From contig NZ_VFPG01000001.1 in the NCBI RefSeq assembly GCF_006716565.1, forward strand, positions 2,542,001 to 2,606,000: a stretch of DNA of 64,000 bases. Direction: 5' to 3'. Origin of the DNA: Nocardia bhagyanarayanae. GTDB taxonomy: Bacteria > Actinomycetota > Actinomycetes > Mycobacteriales > Mycobacteriaceae. A model generated the notes under the pieces. That model was not told the origin of the DNA and ran no database searches. It saw nothing but the letters and a program-made list of their open reading frames with translations. Within the stretch, counting starts at the first letter, position 1. Each line of letters starts with the position of its first letter. Shown piece after piece: positions 47,703 to 57,987 of this stretch. A program made the translations under genes and the position numbers.

Positions 47703-47756
47703 CCTTGTAGTGTCGGGTCTCGGGCCCGCAGTGAACGATGAGGGAAGGCGGAACCG

Positions 47757-49286
47757 ATGGGTTTCAACCGACGGCAACTTCTGCGCTCCAGTGCCGGGGT
47801 CGGCGCGCTGCTTTTTGTCGCGGCGTGTACCGACAACGCCGATCCGAGCGGCCCCGCGCGGCGCGGCGGCACCCTGCGCGTGGGTGCGCTCGGCACCGCG
47901 GCGCGCATCGAGCGCGATCCGCACGCCAACCTCAGCAACGACAGCGATTTCCTCATCACGTCGCTGGTCTACGACGCGCTGACGGTGCCGGGTGACAAGC
48001 CGAATACCGTTGCGCGCCTTGCAACTTCGTGGGAGCCGGACGCGGCGCAGCGGCGCTGGGCATTCACGATCGCCGAGGGCGCGACCTTCCACGACGGCGC
48101 GCCGGTTACCGCCGACGACGTGGTGTGGTCGCTGCGCCGACTGCGCTCGGTGGGCGGTGCGTCGAAGATGCCCGTGGCGGCCGAGGACATCACCGCCGAC
48201 GGCCCGAACCGGGTCGTGCTCAGCGTGCCGGAGCCGAATACCCAACTGCCGCTGCTGGTTCGGTTGATGACTTTCACTGTGAGAAAGGACACCACGGACT
48301 TCACCAAGGCCATCGGCACCGGTCCGTTCCGGCTCGAGTCCTTCCAAGGCGGCAACGCCCGGCTGGTGCGCAACGAGAACTGGCACGGCGCGGGCGTGGA
48401 ACCGCGACTGCCGTTGCTCGACGCCATCGAGATCACGATGTTCGAAAGCGTGACGGCACTGGGCAATGCGGTGCTCGGCGGACAGATCGATCTGGCGTCC
48501 AACGTCGGCGCGATCGCGGGCCGCACCGCCGAAGGCCGCGGCGATCTCCGGGTGGTGCGGCGTGCGAACGACACGATGCTCGGTGTGGCCATGCGCGCCG
48601 CCGACGGTCCGTTCGCCGATCCGCGGGTGCGCGCCGCGGTACGTCTCGGCGTCGACCGGAAAGCGTTGGTGGATCAGGTGCATTCGGGCTACGGCACGAT
48701 CGCCAACGACATCCTCGGCACCGCCGACCCGACGTACGACTCGAGCATTCCGCAGCGGACGCGCGACATCGAGCGAGCGAAAACCCTGCTGCGCGAAGCG
48801 AATTTCGACACCGGACGCAGCTACCCGCTGGTGACGAAGCCGGAAGCGCCCGGCGAAGTGGAGTCGGCGAAGGTGATCGCCACCCAGCTCGCCGACATCG
48901 GTCTCCGGTTGGACGTGGTCGAGCAGGAGTCCAACGCCTTCTATGACCGCACTTGGTTGCAGGCTCCGCTGTACACCGTCTCCTGGGGCACCAACGACTC
49001 GACGATCTTCTACGCGAGCAAGCTCATGTCGAGCGCCTCCAACCGCAACGAAACCGCCTTCAAGGATCGCGATTTCGACGCCGCGACGACCGCAGCGCTG
49101 GCCGCCGCCGATCCGGCCGAGCTCGAGAGGTCGAGCCGCCGTGTGCAAGCCATCCAGCACGAGCGCGGCGGCTACCTGGTGTGGGGTATGGCCGACGGCA
49201 TCGACATCGCCACCAGCGCCGTGCGCGACCTGCCGACGCTCGGCGGCTTCGGACGGGTACAACTCGAACGGGTCTGGCTGGCGTGA
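47757..49286 (+). CDS. Peptide/nickel-type ABC transporter substrate-binding lipoprotein
   Basis: SBP_bac_5 (DppA/OppA/NikA/CntA) family, 509 residues. The N-terminus has a Tat-like twin arginine (NRRQLLRSSAG) and a lipobox (LFVAACTDN) with the lipidated Cys near residue 24. Family blocks are LVYDALTVPGDKPNTVARLATSW (in part), FTIAEGATFHDGAPVTADDVVWSLRR, the IGTGPFRLESF region and DPRVRAAVRLGVDRKAL. Ligands in this family include peptides, nickel and metal-opine complexes. The iron box upstream and the diverging biosynthetic operon suggest a metallophore complex. ATG at 47757 lies behind GGGAAGGCGG. Confidence 0.88.
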   Translation: MGFNRRQLLRSSAGVGALLFVAACTDNADPSGPARRGGTLRVGALGTAARIERDPHANLSNDSDFLITSLVYDALTVPGDKPNTVARLATSWEPDAAQRRWAFTIAEGATFHDGAPVTADDVVWSLRRLRSVGGASKMPVAAEDITADGPNRVVLSVPEPNTQLPLLVRLMTFTVRKDTTDFTKAIGTGPFRLESFQGGNARLVRNENWHGAGVEPRLPLLDAIEITMFESVTALGNAVLGGQIDLASNVGAIAGRTAEGRGDLRVVRRANDTMLGVAMRAADGPFADPRVRAAVRLGVDRKALVDQVHSGYGTIANDILGTADPTYDSSIPQRTRDIERAKTLLREANFDTGRSYPLVTKPEAPGEVESAKVIATQLADIGLRLDVVEQESNAFYDRTWLQAPLYTVSWGTNDSTIFYASKLMSSASNRNETAFKDRDFDAATTAALAAADPAELERSSRRVQAIQHERGGYLVWGMADGIDIATSAVRDLPTLGGFGRVQLERVWLA

Positions 49287-50212
49287 CGACCTTCGCCCGA
49301 CTTCTGCTCCGGCGCGTCGCCCTGCTGCTCGCGCTGCTCGCCGCGGTGTTCGTGGCCGTGGATCTCCTGCCCGGCAACACCGCCCGCGCGGTCCTCGGCA
49401 GGGAGGCGACGCCGGAGCAGGTCGCGGCGAAGGAGCGCGAGCTCGGACTCGACCGGCCGCTCGTCGTGCGGTTCCTGGACTGGATCTCCGGCGTCGCGAC
49501 CGGCGATTTCGGCCGCACCGCGCGCGGCAGGTCGATCAACGAACTGCTCGCGGCGAAGTTTCCGCCGACTCTGCTGCTCGGCGGCGTCGCGCTGACGGTG
49601 ACGGTGCTGGCCTCGGTGCTGCTCGGCGCCTGGTGGGCGACGCGCTCGCGTGGCGTCGCCGCGCGGGTGTTGCAGCCGGGCAGCACGGTCGCGGCGGCCG
49701 TTCCCGAGTTCGTGCTGGCGACCTTGCTGATCATGGTGTTCTCGTTGGCGACGGGCTGGCTGCCCGCGGTCACCATCACCGGCCGCTCCGGCTTCCCGGT
49801 GAGCGCGGACATGCTGGTGCTGCCGGTGCTCGCGCTGGCCATCCCACAGATCGGCTGGAACACCCGGGTGGTGCGCGCCGCGCTGGCCGATGCCGCTCGC
49901 GCACCGCACGTGGAAAGCGCGGTGTTGGACGGGCTTTCGACGCCGCACGTGCTGTCCCGCTACCTACTGCCGTTCGCCGCGCCGACCATCGTCGCCAGCT
50001 TCGCCACCACCGTCGGCATGCTGCTCGGCGGTGCGCTGGTGGTCGAGACCATCTTCAACTATCCGGGGCTCGGCGCGGTGCTCGCCGGGTCGGTGGCCGA
50101 CCGCGACACGTCGGTGGTCGCGGCGGTGGTCGCGCTGTCGGGGGTGGTCATCATGCTGATGCTGGCGGTGGCGGACGGTATTCGGGCTTGGTCGTTGCGG
50201 GGTCGGCGATGA
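49283..50212 (+). CDS. Peptide/nickel-type ABC transporter permease (DppB-like)
   Basis: 309 residues with about six membrane helices. N-terminal LLLRRVALLLALLAAVFVAVDLLPGN is the usual first helix. The periplasmic region has RELGLDRPLVVRFLDWISGVATGDFGRT, typical of DppB/OppB. The EAA-loop is near ADAARAPHVESAVLDGLSTPHVL. GTG at 49283 overlaps the stop of the binding-protein gene, and its own stop overlaps the next gene, so all three are coupled. Confidence 0.9.
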   Translation: MTTFARLLLRRVALLLALLAAVFVAVDLLPGNTARAVLGREATPEQVAAKERELGLDRPLVVRFLDWISGVATGDFGRTARGRSINELLAAKFPPTLLLGGVALTVTVLASVLLGAWWATRSRGVAARVLQPGSTVAAAVPEFVLATLLIMVFSLATGWLPAVTITGRSGFPVSADMLVLPVLALAIPQIGWNTRVVRAALADAARAPHVESAVLDGLSTPHVLSRYLLPFAAPTIVASFATTVGMLLGGALVVETIFNYPGLGAVLAGSVADRDTSVVAAVVALSGVVIMLMLAVADGIRAWSLRGRR

Positions 50213-52821
50213 AGAGGTTGTCTCCGCGTGGAGATTCGATGAACCGCCTGCGCGCGCTCGCGATGGTCCCCGCGCTGTTGGTGGTGGTCGCCGCGGCCCT
50301 CGGGCCGACCCTCGCGCCGCAGCCCGCGGAGCGTGCGGTCGGCATACCGTTCGCGGACCCGAACGGTGCGGCTTGGCTCGGCACCGATCGGCTGGGCCGA
50401 GATGTGCTGAGCCGGTTGCTGTACGGCGGGTGGGGGCTTCTGCTGTTGGCGGCCGTCATCGCGGTACTGGTGACGGTGGTGGCGAGCGTGCTCGGCGCGG
50501 TCGCCGCGTTGCGTCCTCGGGTGGGCGCGCTGATCGAGACCGCGACCGATTTCGCCATGCTGGTCCCCGTGGTGCTCGGCATCCTGCTCGTCCTGACCTC
50601 GTGGCCGGACGCGGGGATATACGGCTTGATCGTCGTGGCCATGTTGTTCGGCGTGCCCTACTGCGCGCGGGTCTTCGCGGCGACGGCGGCGGGCGTCGCG
50701 GCCAGCGGATACGTGGAAGCGGCACGGGCGAGCGGGGAGTCGTTGCCGCACTTGGTGTTCCGCGAGGTCCTGCCGAACCTGCGCGAGGTGTTCGCCGCCC
50801 AGCTCGGCTTGCGGTTCGTGGAGGCCGTCTACCTGGTCAGCACCGCGTCCTTCCTGCATCTCCCCACCACACTCGGCTCGGGCAACTGGGCGGTCATGGT
50901 GCGGGACAACGCCTCCGGCATCCTGCTCAACCCGTGGGCGGTCCTCGCGCCCAGCCTTGCCATCGCCGTCGTCGCGGTCAGCGTGAACCTCGCGGTCTCC
51001 GAATTCGGCCGCGGCAGGCAAGTTGCGGCAATGGCCGACATGGCGGGCGTTCGTCAGGGTGACGACCTCGGACCGGCGGAGAGCCCGGTGTTCGACGAGG
51101 GCGCCGATGTCGCCGTTGGTTCGTCGACCGCGAAGCGGTCGGTGGTCTCGGGCGGAGACAACGGTTCCGGCGGCCGCTCTCGTCTCGCCACGGCAGCGAC
51201 TCCGCCTCGCCAGGGTGCCGGTCCCGCAGCAAGTTCCGCGACAGAGATGTCGTTGTCTGGAATGGCATCCGGTGGGATAGACGCCTCTGTACCGGACGAC
51301 GGTGGCGACTCGATCGACGGCGGCAGCGAACCGGATTCGCTCGTGATCGTCGACGGCCTCTTAGTGCGGGGGCAGGCGGGACAGGAGCTGGTCGGGCCGG
51401 TTTCGTTCCGTATGCGGCCGGGCACGGTGACCGCACTCACCGGTCCGTCGGGATCGGGCAAGACGACCCTGATGCGTGCGCTGCTCGGCCACTTGCCAAC
51501 CGGAGCGGTGCTGGCGGCGGGCACGGTCAGGGTGGCCGAACAGGCGGTGTTCGCACTGGATCCCGCTGAACTCAGGCGTTTTCGGCGTACGCGCATCACC
51601 TACGTCGGACAGGATCCCGGCTCCGCGTTGAATCCGCTCATGCGCGTCCGGACTCTGCTCGCCGAAGTTGCGCGGGACCGCTCCGAGTCCGCCCTCCTCG
51701 AAGCCTTGGCGGCGGTCGGTCTCGCCGCCGAGCACCTGCGCCGCCGCCCCGGCGAACTCTCGGGCGGTCAGCAACGCCGGGTCGCCTTGGCCAGGGCTCT
51801 GGTCCGCCGCACCGACGTACTGGTGCTCGACGAACCACTGGCCGGACTGCACGGCTCCCTGCGCACCGAAATCGCCGAACTCCTGAGCGAACTCGCGAAA
51901 CGCGGCACCACGATTCTCCTCTCGGGCCACGACACTGCCACCATCCGCACCATCGCAGACCAGGTGATCGAGGTCGGTACGCAATCGCCGCCGCACCCCG
52001 CAACCGCGCCGGACACGGATGCGAAGGGCGCGGCCGAACCGACGGCTCTCGGGCTCCCGGCGCACCCCGCAACCAACCCAGAGGCCCGAATCGCCCTGCG
52101 CGCCAGCGGCATCAGCGCAACCAGCGGCGAACACCGAGTCCTCGCCGACATCGACCTCGCGCTCACCGCGGGCTCCGCGCTCGCCGTCGTCGGCGCTTCC
52201 GGCGCGGGTAAGACCACCCTCGCCAGGGTGATCGCCGGTCTTCGCGCGGCGGAGGGCGGTTCGCTGCTCCTGGCGGACAACCCGATCGAGATCGGCGGTA
52301 AGCGGCGGATCGGGCGCGGCGGCGACGGCATTCAACTCGTTCCGCAGAATCCGATGTCCGCGCTGAACCCGCGCCGCACCGTCGCCCAGACCCTCGGCAG
52401 GCCGCTGCGCCGTATCGCGCGCGTCCGGAAAAGCGCGGCACCGCAACGGATCACCGAACTGCTCGACGCGGTGGAGCTGCCCGCGGCGTTGGCGGCGCGG
52501 TACCCGCACGAACTGTCCGGCGGTCAACGCCAGCGGGTGGCGCTCGCCCGTGCCCTCGCCGCCGAGCCCTCGGTGCTGATCTGCGACGAGATCACCTCGG
52601 CCCTCGATCACGCGACCGCGGCCTCGATCATGGCTCTGCTGGACCGGATTCGCGGCGACCGCGGCACCGCCCTGCTCGTGATCACCCACGACATGAACCT
52701 GGTGGCCGGACACTGCACCGAACTGGTCGTGCTCGATCAGGGGCGCATCGTCGAATCCGGCCGAACCGCCGAGGTACTCGCGAATCCCGTCGAACAGGCC
52801 ACCCACGATCTGCTGGTCTGA
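50209..52821 (+). CDS. Fused ABC transporter permease (DppC-like) and two ATPase domains (DppD- and DppF-like)
   Basis: 870 residues in one chain. Residues 1 to about 280: DppC-type permease (GAAWLGTDRLGRDVLSRLLYGG, the VEAARASGESLPHLVFREVLPN EAA loop). Residues 280-375: hydrophilic Ser/Gly/Asp linker. Then ATPase 1 with Walker A GPSGSGKTT, signature LSGGQQRRVALARAL, Walker B VLVLDEPLAGL and switch His in LLSGHD. After a second linker, ATPase 2 has GASGAGKTT, LSGGQRQRVALARAL, VLICDEITSALD and VITHDMN. No frameshift or stop separates the parts. ATG 50209 overlaps the previous stop; an ATG at 50239 is possible. With the two upstream genes it makes a complete importer. Confidence 0.9.
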   Translation: MKRLSPRGDSMNRLRALAMVPALLVVVAAALGPTLAPQPAERAVGIPFADPNGAAWLGTDRLGRDVLSRLLYGGWGLLLLAAVIAVLVTVVASVLGAVAALRPRVGALIETATDFAMLVPVVLGILLVLTSWPDAGIYGLIVVAMLFGVPYCARVFAATAAGVAASGYVEAARASGESLPHLVFREVLPNLREVFAAQLGLRFVEAVYLVSTASFLHLPTTLGSGNWAVMVRDNASGILLNPWAVLAPSLAIAVVAVSVNLAVSEFGRGRQVAAMADMAGVRQGDDLGPAESPVFDEGADVAVGSSTAKRSVVSGGDNGSGGRSRLATAATPPRQGAGPAASSATEMSLSGMASGGIDASVPDDGGDSIDGGSEPDSLVIVDGLLVRGQAGQELVGPVSFRMRPGTVTALTGPSGSGKTTLMRALLGHLPTGAVLAAGTVRVAEQAVFALDPAELRRFRRTRITYVGQDPGSALNPLMRVRTLLAEVARDRSESALLEALAAVGLAAEHLRRRPGELSGGQQRRVALARALVRRTDVLVLDEPLAGLHGSLRTEIAELLSELAKRGTTILLSGHDTATIRTIADQVIEVGTQSPPHPATAPDTDAKGAAEPTALGLPAHPATNPEARIALRASGISATSGEHRVLADIDLALTAGSALAVVGASGAGKTTLARVIAGLRAAEGGSLLLADNPIEIGGKRRIGRGGDGIQLVPQNPMSALNPRRTVAQTLGRPLRRIARVRKSAAPQRITELLDAVELPAALAARYPHELSGGQRQRVALARALAAEPSVLICDEITSALDHATAASIMALLDRIRGDRGTALLVITHDMNLVAGHCTELVVLDQGRIVESGRTAEVLANPVEQATHDLLV

Positions 52822-52922
52822 GCGGGCGGTGACGAGCGCCACGCCGCCGCAGGCGAACGACCGCGGGTGATCTACACGACCGGCGAAACGGGAGCACCGC
52901 CGCGGATCTGGATGATGGAAGA

Positions 52923-53648
52923 GTGCTCCCGAAGAAGACCGGCGCCGTGGCCGCCGCGCTGCTGGCCCTCGTGCTGGCCGGTTGCGGCATCGGCCCAGAT
53001 CTGCCGCCCATTCCGGAAGGCATCCCGCCCGGTCCCGGCACCCCGCTGCCGCTGATCGACGTGGACGGACCCGGCCGCACCGCACTGCAATTGCGCGGCT
53101 GGGCCGGAGATCAGGCCGACACGCTCGGCATCCCGCAGGTCGCGCTGGAGGCGTACGGCTACGCCGCCGCGGTGATGGCCAGGTCGCGGCCCGACTGCGG
53201 CATCGCGTGGACCACGCTGGCGGGCATCGCCAGCGTGGAGAGCAAGCACGGCACCCATCGCGGTTCCGACGTCGACGATCACGGCACCGTCGTCCCGCCG
53301 ATCATCGGCATCCCGCTGGACGGGGCGCCGGGCGTCGCGCTGATCCGCGACACCGACGGCGGGAGACTGGACGGCGACGAGACCTACGATCGCGCGGTCG
53401 GTCCGTTGCAGTTCATCCCCGAGACCTGGAAGCGCTGGGGCGTCGACGCCAACGGCGACGGTGTGATCGACCCGCAGAACATCGACGACGCCGCGCTCAC
53501 CGCAGCGCGCTACCTCTGCGCCAGCGGCGGCGATCTCACCTCCGAACGCGGTTGGCAGCAGGCGCTGATGACCTACAACCAGTCCACCCGCTACCTGCTC
53601 ACCGTTCGCGACCGCGCCGCCGCCTACAGCGTCGGCCGCCGGGTCTGA
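52923..53648 (+). CDS. lpqU: Lytic murein transglycosylase lipoprotein (LpqU-like)
   Basis: 241 residues. Signal peptide with lipobox LVLAGCGIG (Cys about residue 21). The transglycosylase-like (SLT) domain has the catalytic Glu in IASVESKHGTHRG, and RAVGPLQFIPETWKRWGVDANGDG and YNQSTRYLLTV. It cleaves peptidoglycan glycan strands. Position immediately upstream of eno matches M. tuberculosis Rv1022 (lpqU). GTG start at 52923. Confidence 0.87.
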   Translation: MLPKKTGAVAAALLALVLAGCGIGPDLPPIPEGIPPGPGTPLPLIDVDGPGRTALQLRGWAGDQADTLGIPQVALEAYGYAAAVMARSRPDCGIAWTTLAGIASVESKHGTHRGSDVDDHGTVVPPIIGIPLDGAPGVALIRDTDGGRLDGDETYDRAVGPLQFIPETWKRWGVDANGDGVIDPQNIDDAALTAARYLCASGGDLTSERGWQQALMTYNQSTRYLLTVRDRAAAYSVGRRV

Positions 53649-55058
<1,410 letters not shown>

Positions 55059-55141
55059 CAGCCGCGGTGGGAGCGACGGGCCCGGAGGCGACAGCGCGCA
55101 CGAAGGGTCCGAGGGCACCGCGAATTGGATAGAGGAGCGGT

Positions 55142-55786
55142 ATGACCGAGCGACGTGCGCGTGGGACCAGTCCGGCCGGACGCGGGGACCGCCGCACGTC
55201 GCGTGCCGCTCGATCACGCCCGAGGGCGGGCGCGGACACCGAGACCGCGGCCCGCCCCGCCGCGGTCAAACGCACACGCAGGCGAAGCGAGACCGCGGAG
55301 AAGAAGGCGCGCCCGCGCAAGATAGCCCCACGCGCGGGGGCCGACAAGCACGAGCGCACCATCCTCGGCTTGTCCACCGGCAAGGCGGTGATTCTCGCGG
55401 TCGTGGTGTGCGCGCTGGCGCTGACGCTGTCCGTGCCGATGCGCACCTACTTCAGCCAGCGCGCCGAGGCCGCGCAACTGGCCCAGGAGCGCAGGCAGCT
55501 GGAGGCCGATCTCGCCCGGCTGCGGGATCGCCGTGCGCAGCAAGAGGATCCGGCCTACATCCGTTCGGAGGCCAGGGACCGGTTGCGTCTGGTGATGCCG
55601 GGGGAGACGCCGTACATCGTGCAGGTGCCCGGTATCGAGGCACCGCCGCGGCCGGCGGCGCCGCCGCGGTCCAAGGCGCCCGACCCGTGGTACACGGATC
55701 TGTGGCGCACCCTCTCCGAACCGCAGCCCGCGCCCGCCGCCGAATCGACGACGCCCGCCCCGCCAGGACCGGAAGGACCCAGGTGA
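55142..55786 (+). CDS. FtsB/DivIC-type septum formation initiator protein
   Basis: 214 residues. A basic, disordered N-terminus of about 75 residues is followed by one membrane helix (GKAVILAVVVCALALTLSVPM) and an extracytoplasmic coiled coil (YFSQRAEAAQLAQERRQLEADLARLRDRRAQQEDP) that ends in the family motif EARDRLRLVMPGETPYIV. FtsB-type proteins join the divisome complex with FtsL and FtsQ. Location after eno equals M. tuberculosis Rv1024. The stop overlaps the DUF501 start. Confidence 0.88.
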   Translation: MTERRARGTSPAGRGDRRTSRAARSRPRAGADTETAARPAAVKRTRRRSETAEKKARPRKIAPRAGADKHERTILGLSTGKAVILAVVVCALALTLSVPMRTYFSQRAEAAQLAQERRQLEADLARLRDRRAQQEDPAYIRSEARDRLRLVMPGETPYIVQVPGIEAPPRPAAPPRSKAPDPWYTDLWRTLSEPQPAPAAESTTPAPPGPEGPR

Positions 55787-56310
55787 CCGCACCGACAGAC
55801 CGCGATCTCGAGATCATCGCCGAACAGCTCGGCCGTGCGCCGCGCGGCGTGCTCGCCGTCGCCTACCGCACACCGGACGGGCTGCCCGCGGTGGTCAAGA
55901 CCGCGCCGCGGCTGCCGGATGGCACCCCCTTCCCGACGCTGTACTACCTGACCGATCCCCGGCTGACCGCCGAGGCCAGCAGGCAGGAATCGGCGGGTGT
56001 GATGCGCGAGATGACCGAGCGCCTCGGCCGCGATCCGGAGCTGGCCGCGGCCTACCGCGCCGCACACGAGAGCTACCTTGCCGAGCGGAACGCGATCGAA
56101 TCCCTCGGCACCGACTTCACCGGCGGCGGCATGCCCGAACGGGTCAAGTGCCTGCACGTGCTCATCGCGCACAGCTTGGCCAAGGGGCCCGGCGTCAACC
56201 CGTTCGGCGACGAGGCGGTGGCGCTGGCCGCCGAGCACGGACTGCGCGGCACCGCCGTCCCGGCCGATTGGCCGACCTACCAGCCTCAGGACGGAGCACA
56301 CGATGAGTGA
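55783..56310 (+). CDS. DUF501 domain protein
   Basis: 175 residues, DUF501 family (Rv1025-like): DRDLEIIAEQLGRAPRGVLAVAYR, FPTLYYLTDPRLTAEASRQES, and VKCLHVLIAHSLAKGPGVNPFGDEAV. Function unknown. GTG at 55783 overlaps the upstream stop (GTGA), and its last bases overlap the ppx/gppA start by 8 bp. The eno - ftsB-like - DUF501 - ppx order is conserved in mycobacteria. Confidence 0.9.
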   Translation: MTAPTDRDLEIIAEQLGRAPRGVLAVAYRTPDGLPAVVKTAPRLPDGTPFPTLYYLTDPRLTAEASRQESAGVMREMTERLGRDPELAAAYRAAHESYLAERNAIESLGTDFTGGGMPERVKCLHVLIAHSLAKGPGVNPFGDEAVALAAEHGLRGTAVPADWPTYQPQDGAHDE

Positions 56311-57250
56311 CCGGGTCGCCGCCATCGACTGCGGAACGAATTCCATCCGACTATTGATCGCCGACGTGCTCGAGAACGGCCGCCTCGCCGACGTGCACCG
56401 CGAGATGCGGATCGTGCGGCTCGGCCAGGGCGTGGACGCCACGGGTTCGCTGGCGCCCGAGGCGATCGAACGCACCAGGGTCGCGCTCGCGGAATACACC
56501 GGGATGATGCGGGCGGCCGGTGTCGCTCGGGTCCGGATGGTCGCCACGTCCGCGACCCGCGACGCGTCCAACCGCGAGGACTTCTTCGCCATGGCCCGCG
56601 CCGAACTCGGCACCGTGGTGCCTGGCGCGGAGGCCGAGGTGATCACCGGCGACGAAGAGGCGCGTCTGTCGTTCACCGGCGCGATCGGCGAATTGTCCAG
56701 TGCGGCGGGGCCGTTCGTCGTCGTCGATCTGGGCGGCGGCTCCACCGAGCTGGTCTTCGGCGACGCCGACGGCGTGCACGCCGCGTTCTCCGCCGACATC
56801 GGCTGCGTGCGGATCACCGAGCGCTGCCTGCCCGGCGACCCGCCCACCGCCGACCAGGTCGCCGCCGCCCGCGAATTCGCCACCGAGCGGCTCGCCGAGG
56901 CCTTCGCCAAGGTGCCCGTCGAGAACGCGCACACCTGGGTCGGCGTCGCGGGCACCATGACCACGATCGCCGCCGTCGCCCTCGACCTGCCCGAATACGA
57001 TTCGGAGCGGGTGCATTTGACCGCACTCACGCTGGATCAGGTCCGCGAGGTCTGCGACCGGTTGATCGGGATGAACCATGATCAGCGCGCGGCCCTCGGC
57101 CCGATGCATCCCGGCCGCGTGGACGTGATCGGCGGCGGCGCCGTCATCACCGAGGTGCTCGCCTACGAACTGTCTCGGCGCGCGAACATCACCGAATTGA
57201 TCGTCAGCGAGCACGACATTCTGGACGGCATCGCCCTGTCCATCGCCTGA
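56303..57250 (+). CDS. Ppx/GppA family exopolyphosphatase
   Basis: 315 residues of the sugar-kinase/Hsp70-like fold. The first phosphate loop is AIDCGTNSIRLLIAD; then VATSATRDASNREDF, the ITGDEEARLSF segment, the second loop VVDLGGGSTELVFG, and the DVIGGGAVITEVL end. The length matches M. tuberculosis Rv1026 (Ppx2) as I recall it. Members hydrolyse polyphosphate or pppGpp; which substrate is used here is not known from sequence. Confidence 0.9.
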   Translation: MSDRVAAIDCGTNSIRLLIADVLENGRLADVHREMRIVRLGQGVDATGSLAPEAIERTRVALAEYTGMMRAAGVARVRMVATSATRDASNREDFFAMARAELGTVVPGAEAEVITGDEEARLSFTGAIGELSSAAGPFVVVDLGGGSTELVFGDADGVHAAFSADIGCVRITERCLPGDPPTADQVAAAREFATERLAEAFAKVPVENAHTWVGVAGTMTTIAAVALDLPEYDSERVHLTALTLDQVREVCDRLIGMNHDQRAALGPMHPGRVDVIGGGAVITEVLAYELSRRANITELIVSEHDILDGIALSIA

Positions 57251-57325
57251 TCGACGTCGGACAACCGCCCGAGTGAGCGGCGGCGTGCGGAACGACGAGA
57301 CCGGCGACCTCGGCGTGGTGTCGCC

Positions 57326-57793
57326 CTACTTCGGCCCCGTCGGCCGGTAGCGCTCGTCGGCGCGCCCGACGATGAGCGCGGCCAACCGTTGCAGCGACTC
57401 CTGGTTGCGCGGCCTCAGCGCCGCCCGCTGCAACCGGCTCGGCATCAGCTTGCCCGGCCCGCTCATGGCGTGCTCGGTCATCTTGATGTGCGTGGTGTTG
57501 GGCTGAACCTCGGTCAGCTCCAACAGGATTCGAGCGGATCCGATCGGCCACAGGCGGGCCTCCAGCTCGATCATCCGCGGTGGATCGACGTCGCGGACGG
57601 TGGTGTGGTCCCGCACGTTCAGCGGCCAGAGGCCGACGCTGTGGTGGATCCTGGTGCCCACATCGGGCCAGCCCGGGTCGACCTCCCGGATGTGTGAGGC
57701 CCCGACCACCCAGCTGGAATACAACCAGCCGTCGGCGAGGACAGCGAAGGCCTGCTCGGGGTCGACCGGCACGGTCAGTTCGGCGTCCAACAT
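57326..57793 (-). CDS. SRPBCC family protein
   Basis: 155 residues of the START/polyketide-cyclase-like fold: DAELTVPVDPEQAFAVLADGWLYSSWVVGASHIREVD (in part), GTRIHHSVGLWP, and a C-terminal helix with RNQESLQRLAALI. The domain forms a hydrophobic cavity for lipids or small ligands. Function unknown. ATG at 57793. It is convergent with ppx/gppA. Confidence 0.8.
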   Translation of the reverse strand: MLDAELTVPVDPEQAFAVLADGWLYSSWVVGASHIREVDPGWPDVGTRIHHSVGLWPLNVRDHTTVRDVDPPRMIELEARLWPIGSARILLELTEVQPNTTHIKMTEHAMSGPGKLMPSRLQRAALRPRNQESLQRLAALIVGRADERYRPTGPK

Positions 57794-57987
57794 GTGCGCA
57801 TCGCTTCCTTCCGGCTCCGATTGTCACGTTGCTGGGATCTCGCTCGTCCGCCTACCCAGGGTAGGCGGGAACCCCTCCCGCCGCGCGGCAATGCGCCTCC
57901 GCTATCCATGCCGTGGGTAAACGCCGCCCGAACGCGGCGGGACGGGTGAGTTGCTGCACAGTTGCGATTTGTGTCAAGGTGCTGGGC

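Noticed and set aside
40911..52821. A staphyloferrin B locus
   Set aside because: SbnA-, SbnB- and SbnH-like proteins are present, but no IucA/IucC-type synthetases and no siderophore-type (FepBDG) importer, so the product must differ.
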